A stretch of 64,000 bases of DNA from Acidibrevibacterium fodinaquatile. GTDB lineage: Bacteria > Pseudomonadota > Alphaproteobacteria > Acetobacterales > Acetobacteraceae. Of this stretch, positions 1 through 8,828 are shown piece after piece; the stretch's first letter is position 1; every line of letters begins with the position of its first letter. The stretch is from the NCBI RefSeq assembly GCF_003352165.1, contig NZ_CP029176.1, forward strand, positions 1,178,001 to 1,242,000, in the 5' to 3' direction. The notes beneath the pieces are model-generated. The model saw only the letters and a list, made by a program, of their open reading frames with translations, ran no database searches and was not told where the DNA came from. The position numbers and the translations under genes were made by a program.

Positions 1-246
1 CAAGAGCACCGAGAAGAGTCCGGTTCCGGCGGCGCAGGCGATCGGTTTGGCGCCGCCGAGGGCGCGCGACAGCGGCAGCCAATAGACGCTGAACCCATAG
101 GCCATGCCGATGCAGAGATGGATGGCAACGGCGGCCGGAGGAACCAGCCAGCGGTTGAAGCCGGGGCGCGCAATGATGCGCGCGCGATCAAGGAGTCCAG
201 CCGACGCTGGCATTGCCCCAGTGGGCGCGGTGTCTGCTCGCGACAT
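1..246 (-). CDS. OFA-family MFS transporter (oxalate/formate type), N-terminal part
   Basis: The reading frame runs off the left edge of the window, so only the first 82 codons are seen. A basic N-terminus precedes a hydrophobic segment containing GMAYGFSVYWLPLSRALGG, which resembles the first membrane helix and loop of oxalate/formate antiporter (OFA) major facilitator proteins. It lies downstream of the formate dehydrogenase operon on the same strand, 83 bp after fdsD. I infer uptake or exchange of formate, oxalate or another small carboxylate; the substrate cannot be told from this fragment. Confidence 0.7.
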   Translation of the reverse strand, partial: MSRADTAPTGAMPASAGLLDRARIIARPGFNRWLVPPAAVAIHLCIGMAYGFSVYWLPLSRALGGAKPIACAAGTGLFSVLL

Positions 247-329
247 GGTTTTTTCTTCCTTTGGCCGTTTTCCCGGACGATGTCAGTCTCGACGTACGCA
301 ACGATATTACGCTGATATGAAACGCAGAC

Positions 330-554
330 TCAAGAAACCTTGGCGTCTTCCACCAGCAGTCCAACCGCCGTCGCGGCCAGCGGATCGAGCCCGCCGCCGC
401 CCGCCGCGACATGGGCGACGATTTCGCGCCGCATGCGCGGATCCCAGAATTTGCGCAAATGGTCGGCGATTTCCGGCGGCGCGCGCTCGGGGCCGAGATG
501 GGCGAAAAAGCGGCTGATCTGATTCGCCATCATGGTCAGTTTTTCAGGCGACAT
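330..554 (-). CDS. fdsD: NAD-dependent formate dehydrogenase delta subunit
   Basis: A 74-residue protein beginning MSPEKLTMMANQISRFFAHL, matching the short FdsD family (conserved MxNQI..FF motif, then a PRMR segment). FdsD is the small last gene of fdsGBACD operons and is needed for a fully active soluble molybdenum formate dehydrogenase. The ATG at 554 is chosen because it follows the fdhD stop by five bases and restores the family length; the frame also runs upstream as a shadow of fdhD. Confidence 0.85.
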   Translation of the reverse strand: MSPEKLTMMANQISRFFAHLGPERAPPEIADHLRKFWDPRMRREIVAHVAAGGGGLDPLAATAVGLLVEDAKVS

Positions 555-559
555 GGTTT

Positions 560-1396
560 TCAGGCGACATAGGCCTCTCTCTCGATGACGATGCGCGCGG
601 GATGGGTGAAAATCTCGAACCCGTCGGCGCGGGCGATGGCGGCGAGGGTGATGCCGCAACGCTCGGCGCGACGGATGGCAAGCCCGGTCGGGGCGGAAAC
701 CGCGAGTACGATGGCGCATCCCATCCGCGCCACTTTCTGCACCATCTCGACCGAGACCCGCGAGGTCAGCAAGACGGCGCCAGACGCCGGCGCGATACCG
801 GCGCGGAGGAGCGCACCGGCGAGCTTGTCGAGCGCGTTGTGCCGCCCGACATCCTCGCGCACCGCGACGATGCCGCGGCCAGGGGCGAAAAATGCCGCGG
901 CGTGGAGCGCGTGCGTTTGCTGGTTCAGCGTCTGACAGGCGCCGAGCCCCGCCATCGCGGCGGCCAACGTCCCGGCGTCGAGCTGGAGGTCGCTTACGAT
1001 CGCCGGCAGAGGTGCGAGCGCCGCTTCCAAGCTTTCCATGCCACAGAGGCCGCAGCCGGTCGCCCCGAGAAGCCGCCGCTGGCGCCGCCAGAGCGCCTCC
1101 TCGCGTACCCCCGCAAGATCGAGGCGGAGTTCGATCGCGGCCTCGCCATCGATCTCACGGGCGACGACGTCGCAGGCGGTGATTTCGTCCGCCGCGGTGA
1201 TCAGCCCTTCATTGCGGGTAAATCCCCAAGCGAAATCCTCGAGATCAGCCGGGGTTGCCATCATCACCGCGTAGGTCGCGCGGCCATAGGTGAGCGCGAC
1301 CGCGGTTTCCTCCGGAATCTGGCGCAGGCCGCGCGCCGCACCATGCTCGCGCCAAACGAGTGGCGTGCTCGTCAGGATCGGCGCCGGCAGCGTCAT
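560..1396 (-). CDS. fdhD: formate dehydrogenase accessory sulfurtransferase FdhD (FdsC)
   Basis: A 278-residue FdhD-family protein. It moves sulfur from a cysteine desulfurase to the molybdenum bis-MGD cofactor before insertion into FdsA. The conserved CGLC pair (about residues 115 and 118) is present, as is the C-terminal region with VREDVGRHNALDK and SRVSVEMVQK. The ATG at 1396 overlaps the fdsA stop as ATGA; an upstream in-frame start would add 19 atypical residues and is rejected. It is the fourth gene of fdsGBACD. Confidence 0.93.
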   Translation of the reverse strand: MTLPAPILTSTPLVWREHGAARGLRQIPEETAVALTYGRATYAVMMATPADLEDFAWGFTRNEGLITAADEITACDVVAREIDGEAAIELRLDLAGVREEALWRRQRRLLGATGCGLCGMESLEAALAPLPAIVSDLQLDAGTLAAAMAGLGACQTLNQQTHALHAAAFFAPGRGIVAVREDVGRHNALDKLAGALLRAGIAPASGAVLLTSRVSVEMVQKVARMGCAIVLAVSAPTGLAIRRAERCGITLAAIARADGFEIFTHPARIVIEREAYVA

Positions 1397-4224
1397 TCCG
1401 CGGCCAGGATACGCCGGCTCTGTTCGGCGTGCTGGCGATAGGTTTCCTGCCATTCCGTCGGCCCGTTGGCGCGCGCGACCTGCACTGCCGTGACCTTATA
1501 TTCCGGGCAGTTGGTCGCCCAGTCGGAAAACTCTGTCGTCACCACATTGGCTTGCGTATCGGGATGGTGGAAGGTGGTGTAGACGACGCCCGGCGCGACG
1601 CGGTCGGTGATCAGGGCGCGGAGTGCCGTCGCGCCGGCGCGGCTTTCGAGCTTCACCCAATCGCCGTCGCGGATGCCGCGTTGTTCGGCGTCATGCGGGT
1701 GGATTTCCAGCCGATCCTCCTCATGCCAGGCGACATTGGCGGTGCGCCGTGTCTGCGCGCCGACATTGTATTGCGAAAGGATGCGCCCGGTGGTGAGGAG
1801 CAGCGGAAAGCGCGGCCCGCTTTTCTCCTCGGTCGCGACATATTCGGTGATCATGAAATGGCCTTGGCCGCGCACGAAGCCGCCGATATGCATGGTCGGT
1901 GTGCCCTCCGGTGCTGCCTCGTTGCACGGCCACTGCACCGAGCCGACGCGATCGAGCAGGTCGAAGGAGACGCCGGCGAAGCTCGGCGTGGTGCGGGCGA
2001 TCTCGTCCATGATTTCGGCGGGATCGCGATAATTCATCGGATAGCCGAGTGCGTTCGCCAGCATCTGGGTGATTTCCCAGTCGGCATAGCCGTTTTTCGG
2101 GCGCATCACGCGGCGGACGCGATTGATGCGGCGCTCGGCATTGGTGAAGGTGCCGTCTTTTTCGAGGAAGCTCGACCCCGGCAGGAAAACATGGGCGTAA
2201 TTCGCGGTCTCGTTGAGGAAGAGATCCTGCACCACGACGCATTCCATCGCCGAGAGGCCGGCGATCATGTGATGCGTGTCGGGATCGGACTGGACGATGT
2301 CTTCGCCCTGAATATAGAGCCCCTTGAACGAGCCATCCATCGCCGCGTCGATCATGTTGGGGATGCGCAAGCCGGGCTCGGCGTCGAGCGTAACATTCCA
2401 GATCTTCTCATAGATCGCGCGCGTCGCGGGTTCGGAAATGTGGCGATAGCCGGGCAGTTCGTGCGGAAAACTCCCCATGTCGCACGAGCCCTGGACATTG
2501 TTCTGGCCACGCAGCGGGTTCACGCCGACGCCACGGCGGCCGATATTGCCCGTCGCCATCGCGAGATTGGCGATCGCGATCACCGTCGTCGTGCCCTGGC
2601 TGTGTTCGGTGACGCCAAGGCCGTAATAGATCGCGGCATTGCCGCCGGTCGCGTAAAGCCGCGCCGCCTTCCGGATGAGATCGGCGGGCACGCCGGACAC
2701 TTGCGCCACCGCCTCGGGGCTGTTCTCCGGGCGCGCGATGAAGTCCGCCCAGTCCTGGAAAGCATCCCAATCGCAATATGCGCGCACGAACGCTTCGTTC
2801 ACCAACCCCTCGGTGACGATGACATGGGCGAGCGCGTTGACCATCGCGACATTGGTGCCGGGGCGGAGCGGCAGATGAAACGTCGCCTCGACATGCGCCG
2901 AGCGGACGAGATCGATGCGGCGCGGATCGATGACGATCAGCTTGGCGCCGGCGCGCAAACGCCGCTTCATGCGGGACGCGAAGACCGGGTGCGCGTCCGT
3001 CGGGTTGGCGCCGATCACCAGAATGACGTCGCTGTCATCGACCGAGTCGAAATCCTGCGTCCCCGCCGAGGTGCCGAAGGTCGCTTTCAAGCCATAGCCG
3101 GTCGGGGAATGACAGACGCGGGCGCAGGTATCGACATTGTTGTTGCCGAAACCGGCGCGGACCAATTGCTGGACGAGATAGGTCTCCTCGTTGGTGCAAC
3201 GCGAAGAGGTGATGCCGCCGACCGCGTCTTTGCCGTAGCGCGCCTGAATCCGCTTGAATTCGGCGGCGGTGTGGGCGATCGCTTCCTCCCAGCTCACCTC
3301 GCGCCAGGGATCGGTGATTTTTTCGCGAATCATCGGCGTGAGGATCCGCTCGCGGTGGGTCGCATAGCCGAAGGCAAAGCGCCCCTTGACGCAGGAATGC
3401 CCGTGATTGGCCTTGCCGTCTTTGTACGGCACCATGCGCACCACCTGCTCGCCGCGCATCTCGGCCTTGAAGTTACAGCCAACCCCGCAATAAGCGCAGG
3501 TGGTGACAACGGAATGCTCCGGCTGGCCGATCTCGATCACCGATTTCTCGATCAGCGTCGCGGTCGGGCAGGCCTGCACGCAAGCGCCGCAGGAGACGCA
3601 TTCTGAGGAGAGGAAGTCCACACTTCCAGTCGCGACCTTGGAGGCGAAGCCGCGCCCGGCGATGGTCAGCGCGAAGGTGCCCTGCACTTCCTCGCAGGCG
3701 CGCACACAACGCGAGCAGACGATGCACTTGGCCGGGTCGAAGGCGAAATACGGATTGGAGAGGTCTTTGCTCGCCGCGAAATGATTGGCGCCGTCATAGC
3801 CGTAACGCACTTCGCGCAAACCGACGGCGCCGGCCATGTCCTGCAATTCGCAATCGCCGTTGGCAGCACAGGTGAGACAATCGAGGGGATGGTCGGAAAT
3901 ATAGAGTTCCATGACGCCGCGGCGGATTTTCGCCAGCCGCTCGGTCTGCGTCGCAACCGCCATGCCGGCTGCGACCGGCGTCGTGCAGGAGGCCGGGGTG
4001 CCAGCGCGGCCCTCGATCTCGACGAGGCAAAGCCGGCACGAGCCGAACGCATTGAGGCTGTCGGTCGCGCAGAGTTTCGGCACCGCGATGCCGGCCATCA
4101 TCGCCGCCCGCATGATCGAGGTGCCTTCGGGCACGGTCACTTCGTGACCATCGATGGTGAGCGAGACGGTTTTTCCGCTGCTCGGTTGTGGCGTGCCGTA
4201 ATCGGTTTCCTTGATCAGCGACAT
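1393..4224 (-). CDS. fdsA: NAD-dependent formate dehydrogenase, molybdenum catalytic alpha subunit
   Basis: A 943-residue catalytic subunit oxidising formate to CO2. In order: an N-terminal [2Fe-2S] domain (Cys52, 63, 66, 80); a His/Cys [4Fe-4S] site (H112, C116, C119, C125); two ferredoxin-type [4Fe-4S] clusters (C167-C177 and C209-C219); the Cys243/246/250/278 cluster at the start of the molybdopterin domain; and the bis-MGD domain to the C-terminus. The molybdenum ligand is cysteine, not selenocysteine (C371, followed by H372 in VCHSPTGYG). The extra N-terminal clusters mark the soluble NAD+-linked FdsABG type. The stop overlaps fdhD. Confidence 0.96.
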   Translation of the reverse strand: MSLIKETDYGTPQPSSGKTVSLTIDGHEVTVPEGTSIMRAAMMAGIAVPKLCATDSLNAFGSCRLCLVEIEGRAGTPASCTTPVAAGMAVATQTERLAKIRRGVMELYISDHPLDCLTCAANGDCELQDMAGAVGLREVRYGYDGANHFAASKDLSNPYFAFDPAKCIVCSRCVRACEEVQGTFALTIAGRGFASKVATGSVDFLSSECVSCGACVQACPTATLIEKSVIEIGQPEHSVVTTCAYCGVGCNFKAEMRGEQVVRMVPYKDGKANHGHSCVKGRFAFGYATHRERILTPMIREKITDPWREVSWEEAIAHTAAEFKRIQARYGKDAVGGITSSRCTNEETYLVQQLVRAGFGNNNVDTCARVCHSPTGYGLKATFGTSAGTQDFDSVDDSDVILVIGANPTDAHPVFASRMKRRLRAGAKLIVIDPRRIDLVRSAHVEATFHLPLRPGTNVAMVNALAHVIVTEGLVNEAFVRAYCDWDAFQDWADFIARPENSPEAVAQVSGVPADLIRKAARLYATGGNAAIYYGLGVTEHSQGTTTVIAIANLAMATGNIGRRGVGVNPLRGQNNVQGSCDMGSFPHELPGYRHISEPATRAIYEKIWNVTLDAEPGLRIPNMIDAAMDGSFKGLYIQGEDIVQSDPDTHHMIAGLSAMECVVVQDLFLNETANYAHVFLPGSSFLEKDGTFTNAERRINRVRRVMRPKNGYADWEITQMLANALGYPMNYRDPAEIMDEIARTTPSFAGVSFDLLDRVGSVQWPCNEAAPEGTPTMHIGGFVRGQGHFMITEYVATEEKSGPRFPLLLTTGRILSQYNVGAQTRRTANVAWHEEDRLEIHPHDAEQRGIRDGDWVKLESRAGATALRALITDRVAPGVVYTTFHHPDTQANVVTTEFSDWATNCPEYKVTAVQVARANGPTEWQETYRQHAEQSRRILAAE

Positions 4225-4233
4225 GGCGATCTC

Positions 4234-5787
4234 CTATGCGGCGGCGTGTGCGGCGGCGCGGGTGAAATCGTCCCGGAAATGGGTGAGCGCGCTCATCACC
4301 GGATATGGCGTGAAGCCGCCGAGCGCGCAGAGCGAGCCGAATTTCATCGTCTCGCAAAGATCGGTGATCAGAGCGAGATTTTTTTCGACATCCCGCCCCG
4401 CGCGGATGCGGTCCATGACCTCGACGCCGCGGGTCGAGCCGAGCCGGCAGGGCGTGCATTTGCCGCAGGATTCGATCGCGCAGAATTCCATCGCGAAGCG
4501 TGCCTGCGCCGCCATGTCGACGCTGTCGTCAAACACCACGACGCCGCCATGGCCGATCAGCCCGTCGCGCGCGGCGAAAGCCTCGTAATCGAACGGCGTG
4601 TCGAACAAAGCGCGCGGGAAATAGGCGCCGAGCGGGCCGCCGACCTGCACCGCCCGCGCCGGGCGCCCGCTTGCCGTGCCGCCGCCGATCTCTTCGACCA
4701 GTTCGCCGAGGGTGACGCCGAACGCCGCCTCGAACAAACCCGGATAGCGGATATTGCCGGCCAATTGGATCGGCATGGTGCCGCGCGAGCGGCCGATGCC
4801 GAGTTCCTGATAGGCTTTCGCGCCTTCGGCGAGGATGATCGGTACCGAGGCGAGCGAAATCACGTTGTTGATCACCGTCGGCTGGCCGAAAAGCCCTTCG
4901 AGCGCCGGCAGCGGCGGTTTGGCGCGCACCATCCCGCGCTTGCCCTCGAGACTGTCGAGCAGCGCCGTCTCCTCGCCACAGACATAGGCGCCGGCGCCGA
5001 CCCTGACCTCAAGATCGAAGGAAAATCCCGTCCCCTGAATATTGTCGCCGAGAAAGCCGTCGCGCTTTGCCGCCGCCAGCGCGCGCTCCATGGCGGCGAT
5101 CGCATGCGGATATTCCGAACGCGTATAGAGATAGGCTTTGCTCGCGCCGACCGCGTAGCCCGCGATCAGCATCCCCTCGATCAGCACGAAAGGATCGCCT
5201 TCCATGATCATGCGGTCAGCGAACGTGCCGGAATCGCCTTCATCGGCGTTGCAGACGATGTATTTGCGCGCGGCTTTGGCGCCCGCCGCGGTGCGCCATT
5301 TGATCCCGGTCGGAAAACCGGCGCCGCCGCGCCCGCGCAGGCCCGAAGCGACAACTTCCTCAATGGTCGCGGCGGGGCCGAGCGCAAACGCCCGCGCAAG
5401 CCCGAGCCAGCCGCCATGCGCGGCATAATCCTCGGCCGAAGCGGGATCGACGATGCCGGTGCGCGCGAAGGTGAGCCGGGTCTGGCGCTTGAGATAAGGA
5501 ATCTCCTCCGGCCGGCCAAGGCGCTTCGGATGCGCAGCGCCGGCGAGAAACTCCGCCGCGAAGAGCGATGCGACCTCCTCGGCCGCGATCGGGCCATAGG
5601 CGATGCGGCCGGACGGGGTCGCGACCTCGAGCATCGGCTCCAGCCAGTAAAGTCCGCGCGAGCCGGTGCGCACGATTTCGAGCGCGATCCCGCGCGCTTG
5701 CGCCTCGCGCGCGAGCGCAGCCGCGACGGTATCGGCGCCGAGCGCCAGCGCGCCGGCATCGCGTGGCAGGAAGATCCGGGCGCTCAC
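4234..5787 (-). CDS. fdsB: NAD-dependent formate dehydrogenase beta subunit (NuoF-like, FMN/NAD)
   Basis: A 517-residue flavoprotein subunit that passes electrons from FdsA to NAD+. It combines an N-terminal thioredoxin-like ferredoxin region with a NuoF-like core containing the FMN/NAD motif GRGGAGFPTG, and a C-terminal [4Fe-4S] motif CGKCTPCRLG. I place the start at a GTG (5787) overlapping the fdsG stop (GTGA). A longer frame reaching to 6255 is a shadow of fdsG with no family resemblance. The next gene, fdsA, begins 9 bp downstream. Confidence 0.94.
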   Translation of the reverse strand: MSARIFLPRDAGALALGADTVAAALAREAQARGIALEIVRTGSRGLYWLEPMLEVATPSGRIAYGPIAAEEVASLFAAEFLAGAAHPKRLGRPEEIPYLKRQTRLTFARTGIVDPASAEDYAAHGGWLGLARAFALGPAATIEEVVASGLRGRGGAGFPTGIKWRTAAGAKAARKYIVCNADEGDSGTFADRMIMEGDPFVLIEGMLIAGYAVGASKAYLYTRSEYPHAIAAMERALAAAKRDGFLGDNIQGTGFSFDLEVRVGAGAYVCGEETALLDSLEGKRGMVRAKPPLPALEGLFGQPTVINNVISLASVPIILAEGAKAYQELGIGRSRGTMPIQLAGNIRYPGLFEAAFGVTLGELVEEIGGGTASGRPARAVQVGGPLGAYFPRALFDTPFDYEAFAARDGLIGHGGVVVFDDSVDMAAQARFAMEFCAIESCGKCTPCRLGSTRGVEVMDRIRAGRDVEKNLALITDLCETMKFGSLCALGGFTPYPVMSALTHFRDDFTRAAAHAAA

Positions 5788-6320
5788 GCCGGCTGCTCCA
5801 CGCCGCGCGCCGCAGCGACCAGGGCTGCGAGGCGTTTGGCATCCAGCCTGCCGATCGGGGCGCCGTCGAAAAGCGCCGCCGGCGGCATGGCGCAGAGACC
5901 GAGACAATAAACCGGCTCGATGGTGAGCGCGCCATCGCCGGTGGTTTCGCCCCAGGCAAGGCCGAGCCGCGCCAAGAGATCGGCGGCAAGCGTTGCACCC
6001 TTCATCGACTGGCACGCCTCGGCGCGGCAGAGCTTCAGCACATGTCGCCCGGCAGGCGCACGCCGAAAATCGTGATAGAAGCCGATCACACCCTTGATCT
6101 CGGCGCGCGAAAGATTGAACGCGTCGGCGAGCAGCGGCTCCGCCGCCTCGGGCACGCAGCCGAACGCCGCCATCAAGGCATGCAGCGCCGGCAACAGACC
6201 GCCTTCGCGGCGAGCCTCGGCGGCAATCAAGGCGCTCGCCTGCGCTGCGTCCCAATCTGGGTGGGGATGCGTGTCGCGCCGATCGCCATCGGTCATCGCA
6301 ATATCCATGAAACTCATCAT
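5784..6320 (-). CDS. fdsG: NAD-dependent formate dehydrogenase gamma subunit (NuoE-like, [2Fe-2S])
   Basis: A 178-residue NuoE-family subunit with the four [2Fe-2S] ligands C98, C103, C139 and C143 (motifs CRAEAC and CLGLC). It relays electrons within the FdsABG complex and is the first gene of the operon. The start is ambiguous: two adjacent ATGs (6320, 6317) sit at or just after an AAGG, while an ATG at 6308 has a better-spaced ATGAG. A perfect 16-bp palindrome lies immediately upstream. Confidence 0.92.
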   Translation of the reverse strand: MMSFMDIAMTDGDRRDTHPHPDWDAAQASALIAAEARREGGLLPALHALMAAFGCVPEAAEPLLADAFNLSRAEIKGVIGFYHDFRRAPAGRHVLKLCRAEACQSMKGATLAADLLARLGLAWGETTGDGALTIEPVYCLGLCAMPPAALFDGAPIGRLDAKRLAALVAAARGVEQPA

Positions 6321-6324
6321 CCTT

Positions 6325-6340
6325 GGATCGTCGACGATCC
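6325..6340. promoter_or_regulatory. perfect palindrome in the fdsG leader
   Basis: GGATCGTCGACGATCC is self-complementary over 16 bp and ends 4 bp before the first fdsG start codon, directly next to the AAGG that would act as ribosome binding site. It could be a dimeric protein site or a small RNA hairpin near the ribosome site. About 20-40 bp further upstream are ATGCGCAT (6368-6375) and a CTTA-N15-TAAG arrangement (6356-6378), plausible LysR-type contacts. All function here is inferred. Confidence 0.35.
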
Positions 6341-6505
6341 CTCGTAAGCCGATTGCTTAGGGATCAGATGCGCATAAGAGGCGGCGTGATCAAGGCACGT
6401 ATGCCGTGACGCAATAGAACATCACGATTAAGAATTGGTTTTGCGTGGCGATCTTTTTGGGCGCAGCCGGCGATGACTTCCCGAGACCGCCCAGCCGCGA
6501 GACCG

Positions 6506-7399
6506 TCAGGTCTCGAGATGGGGCGCGATGATCTGTGCCTGGGTGACCAGGGCTGCGGTCAGCGGCGTCATCGGTTCGCGATAGGGCACGACGAGGCCGA
6601 CCATCGGGCTCGGTGGCCCGCCTTCGATCGGGATCGCCCGCACCGCGTCGCTGAGCCCGAGCATGGCGGCGAGCTTGATCGGCATCACGCTCGCCCAATG
6701 GCCGGTGCGGACATGCGACCACAGCACCACCATCGAGTTCGATTCCAGCGTCGGCATCGCCGGCCGCCCGGTCAAGCGCAGCATACGGTCGAGAATGCGG
6801 CGGTTTTGCATGTCAGGCGTGAGGAGGCAGAGCGGAATCTGCGCGACATCCTCCCAGGTCACTTTCGCGCGATCGCCGAGTGGCGCTTGCGGCGCGGTGA
6901 TCAAACAGTAGCGCTCGTGATAAAGCGGCACCGTGCGCACCCGCCCGAGCGGCTCATTATCGAGATAGGTGATACCGGCATCGACCTCGAGATTTTCGAG
7001 GAGCGCCAGCGTCGCGATCGAGGTCGAGGAGAGGATGGTGAAGGTGACGCCGGGATGGCGCTCGCGATACGGCGTGGTGAGTTGCGCGACCATGGCGAGC
7101 GCCGTCGGGATCACGGCGATTTTGAGATTGCCGGCGAGTCCCTGTTTGAGCGCGCGGATTTCCTGGCGCATGGCGCGGGTATCGGCGACGATGCGCCGCG
7201 CCCAATCCAGTGTGCGCTCGCCTTCCGGGGTGAAGCCGAGAAAGCGCGAGCCCCGCTGGACCAAAAGCACCCCGAGCGTTTCCTCCAACTGCTTGATCCC
7301 GGCCGACAAGGTCGGCTGCGTGACACCGCAAATTTCGGCGGCGTGACCGAAATGCCGCTCACGCGCCAGAGCCAGGAGATATTCCAATTTCTCGATCAC
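6506..7399 (-). CDS. LysR-family regulator of the fds operon
   Basis: A 297-residue LysR-type regulator. The N-terminal winged helix-turn-helix (about residues 1-60; HFGHAAEICGVTQPTLSAGI) is followed by a periplasmic-binding-like effector domain. It lies directly upstream of fdsG in the same direction with 185 bp between, the usual place of the FdsR/MoxR-type activator. The GTG at 7399 is chosen since GAAAGG lies nine bases upstream and homologous proteins start at this MIEKLEYLL-like point; an alternative start at 7450 adds 17 atypical residues. Regulation of fds by formate or molybdenum is inferred. Confidence 0.88.
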   Translation of the reverse strand: MIEKLEYLLALARERHFGHAAEICGVTQPTLSAGIKQLEETLGVLLVQRGSRFLGFTPEGERTLDWARRIVADTRAMRQEIRALKQGLAGNLKIAVIPTALAMVAQLTTPYRERHPGVTFTILSSTSIATLALLENLEVDAGITYLDNEPLGRVRTVPLYHERYCLITAPQAPLGDRAKVTWEDVAQIPLCLLTPDMQNRRILDRMLRLTGRPAMPTLESNSMVVLWSHVRTGHWASVMPIKLAAMLGLSDAVRAIPIEGGPPSPMVGLVVPYREPMTPLTAALVTQAQIIAPHLET

Positions 7400-7739
7400 G
7401 TAGTACGAACCTTTCACCCGCCACTTAGACGCCGGCTCAATTTCTGGCAAGCGTTTGGGATATCGGAATATTTATTTTAATATAGCGAGGCGGCCGCATA
7501 TGCCCCGTCACGGCGGCTTTTCGATGGGCTTTTCAATGAGGCTGATCGAGAAAATCAGTTTGCGGGGTGGCGGGAAGTCGTTTAGATAGCTCTCTAGGTC
7601 GGTGGGGCTGTTCGGGTTCGAGCATCTTTCCGATCTGGTGGTTCAGTCGTCACGGCGAGTTTGAGTGCCTTAGCCAAGCTGAATACTGGCCGCCACAGAA
7701 CGAAACCCAGAAGATTCTTTGTCATTAGGAGGCAACACC
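7400..7739. other. divergent intergenic region between the LysR gene and pqqA
   Basis: No convincing ORF is seen in these 340 bp. The left end serves the LysR gene (minus strand) and the right end serves pqqA (plus strand), with an AGGAGG ribosome binding site at 7727-7732, seven bases before the pqqA ATG. The promoters must lie here, but I see no clear -35/-10 pair. Confidence 0.5.
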
Positions 7740-7820
7740 ATGGCCTGGAAATCCCCGAAGATCGTCGAAATCGCGCTCGGCGCGGAAATCAACAGCTACG
7801 CCTGCGCCGAAGCGAAGTAA
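7740..7820 (+). CDS. pqqA: PQQ precursor peptide PqqA
   Basis: A 26-residue peptide too short for most ORF callers, beginning MAWKSPKIVEIALGAEIN. The conserved E-x3-Y pair (Glu16 and Tyr20 in EINSY) is the substrate: PqqE crosslinks the two side chains and the product becomes pyrroloquinoline quinone. A strong AGGAGG precedes the start by seven bases, consistent with the high expression needed for a consumed precursor peptide. It is followed by a hairpin-T-run before pqqB. Confidence 0.96.
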   Translation: MAWKSPKIVEIALGAEINSYACAEAK

Positions 7821-7829
7821 TTTCGCGAA

Positions 7830-7867
7830 AACGCCGCCGCGAGGCGTCGCCTCCGGCGGCGTTTTTT
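7830..7867 (+). terminator. partial terminator or processing hairpin between pqqA and pqqB
   Basis: An inverted repeat pairs AACGCCGCCGCGAGGC (7830-7845) with GCCTCCGGCGGCGTT (7849-7863), allowing one bulged C, around a GTC loop, and runs into six T (7862-7867). This is a typical intrinsic terminator shape inside an operon. Partial read-through would give more pqqA than pqqB-E message, fitting the stoichiometry needed. Confidence 0.8.
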
Positions 7868-7892
7868 ATTTGTCCAAGCAATCGAGAACATC

Positions 7893-8828
7893 ATGCGGGC
7901 CGTTATTCTTGGGGCCGCGGCGGGAGGTGGGTTCCCGCAATGGAACTCCAACGCTGAAGGGTGCCGGCGGGCTCGGGCAGGTGATCCGGCGGCGAAACCC
8001 CGCCATCAGGCGTCGCTCGCCGTCTCCGCCGACGGCGATCATTGGTTCATTCTCAATGCCACCCCTGATCTTCGCGCCCAAATCGAACGGGCGCCGTTTC
8101 TGCACCCGCGGCACGGGCTCCGCTCGACCCCGATCGCCGGGGTCGTGCTGACCGACGGCAATGTCGACGCCATCGCCGGCCTGCTCAACCTCCGCGAGCG
8201 TGAGGCGTTCACCATCTATGCCACCGGGAGCGTTCTCGGCGTGCTCGATGAAAACCCGATTTTCGAGGTTCTGGCGCGCGATGTCGTGGCACGCGAGGCG
8301 GTCACCCTCGATGTGGCGCGGCCGCTCCGGCTCGCGGATGGCCGGCCGAGCGGGCTTACGCTGACCCTGTTTGCGGTCCCCGGCAAGGTGCCGCTCTATC
8401 TCGAACGTCCCGGCGAGGCGCCGGCGATCATCGAGGGCGAGGAAACCGTCGGCGCCATGATCAGCGATGGCGCGAAGCGGCTTTTTTTCATCCCCGGCTG
8501 CGCCCGCGTCACCCCACCGCTCCTCGCCCGCCTCGATCCCAGCACGCCTGGCGGCGCCGATGCCCTTTTCTTCGACGGCACGCTGTGGCGCGACGATGAA
8601 ATGATCCGCGCTGGGATCGGCAGCAAGACCGGCCGCCGCATGGGCCATATCAGCGTCGGCGGCGAAGATGGCACCCTCGCCGCCTTTCGCGACTGTCCGA
8701 TCCCGCACCGCATTCTGGTCCATATCAATAATTCCAACCCGATCCTGCTCGCCGACAGCCCCGAACACGCGGCCGTCCTTGCGGCCGGCTGGCGGGTCGG
8801 CGAAGACGGGATGGAGATTACCCTGTGA
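7893..8828 (+). CDS. pqqB: PQQ biosynthesis protein PqqB
   Basis: A 311-residue metallo-beta-lactamase-fold protein beginning MRAVILGAAAGGGFPQWN, the family N-terminus with the conserved AAGGG..QWN. PqqB is an iron-dependent hydroxylase acting on the diamino acid released from crosslinked PqqA. The length is normal. The last four bases overlap the pqqC start. The ribosome binding site is weak compared with pqqA, consistent with lower expression. Confidence 0.96.
   Translation: MRAVILGAAAGGGFPQWNSNAEGCRRARAGDPAAKPRHQASLAVSADGDHWFILNATPDLRAQIERAPFLHPRHGLRSTPIAGVVLTDGNVDAIAGLLNLREREAFTIYATGSVLGVLDENPIFEVLARDVVAREAVTLDVARPLRLADGRPSGLTLTLFAVPGKVPLYLERPGEAPAIIEGEETVGAMISDGAKRLFFIPGCARVTPPLLARLDPSTPGGADALFFDGTLWRDDEMIRAGIGSKTGRRMGHISVGGEDGTLAAFRDCPIPHRILVHINNSNPILLADSPEHAAVLAAGWRVGEDGMEITL

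Noticed and set aside
1360-3606. 748-codon plus-strand frame over fdsA
   Set aside because: High-GC antisense shadow; the minus strand encodes an unmistakable formate dehydrogenase.
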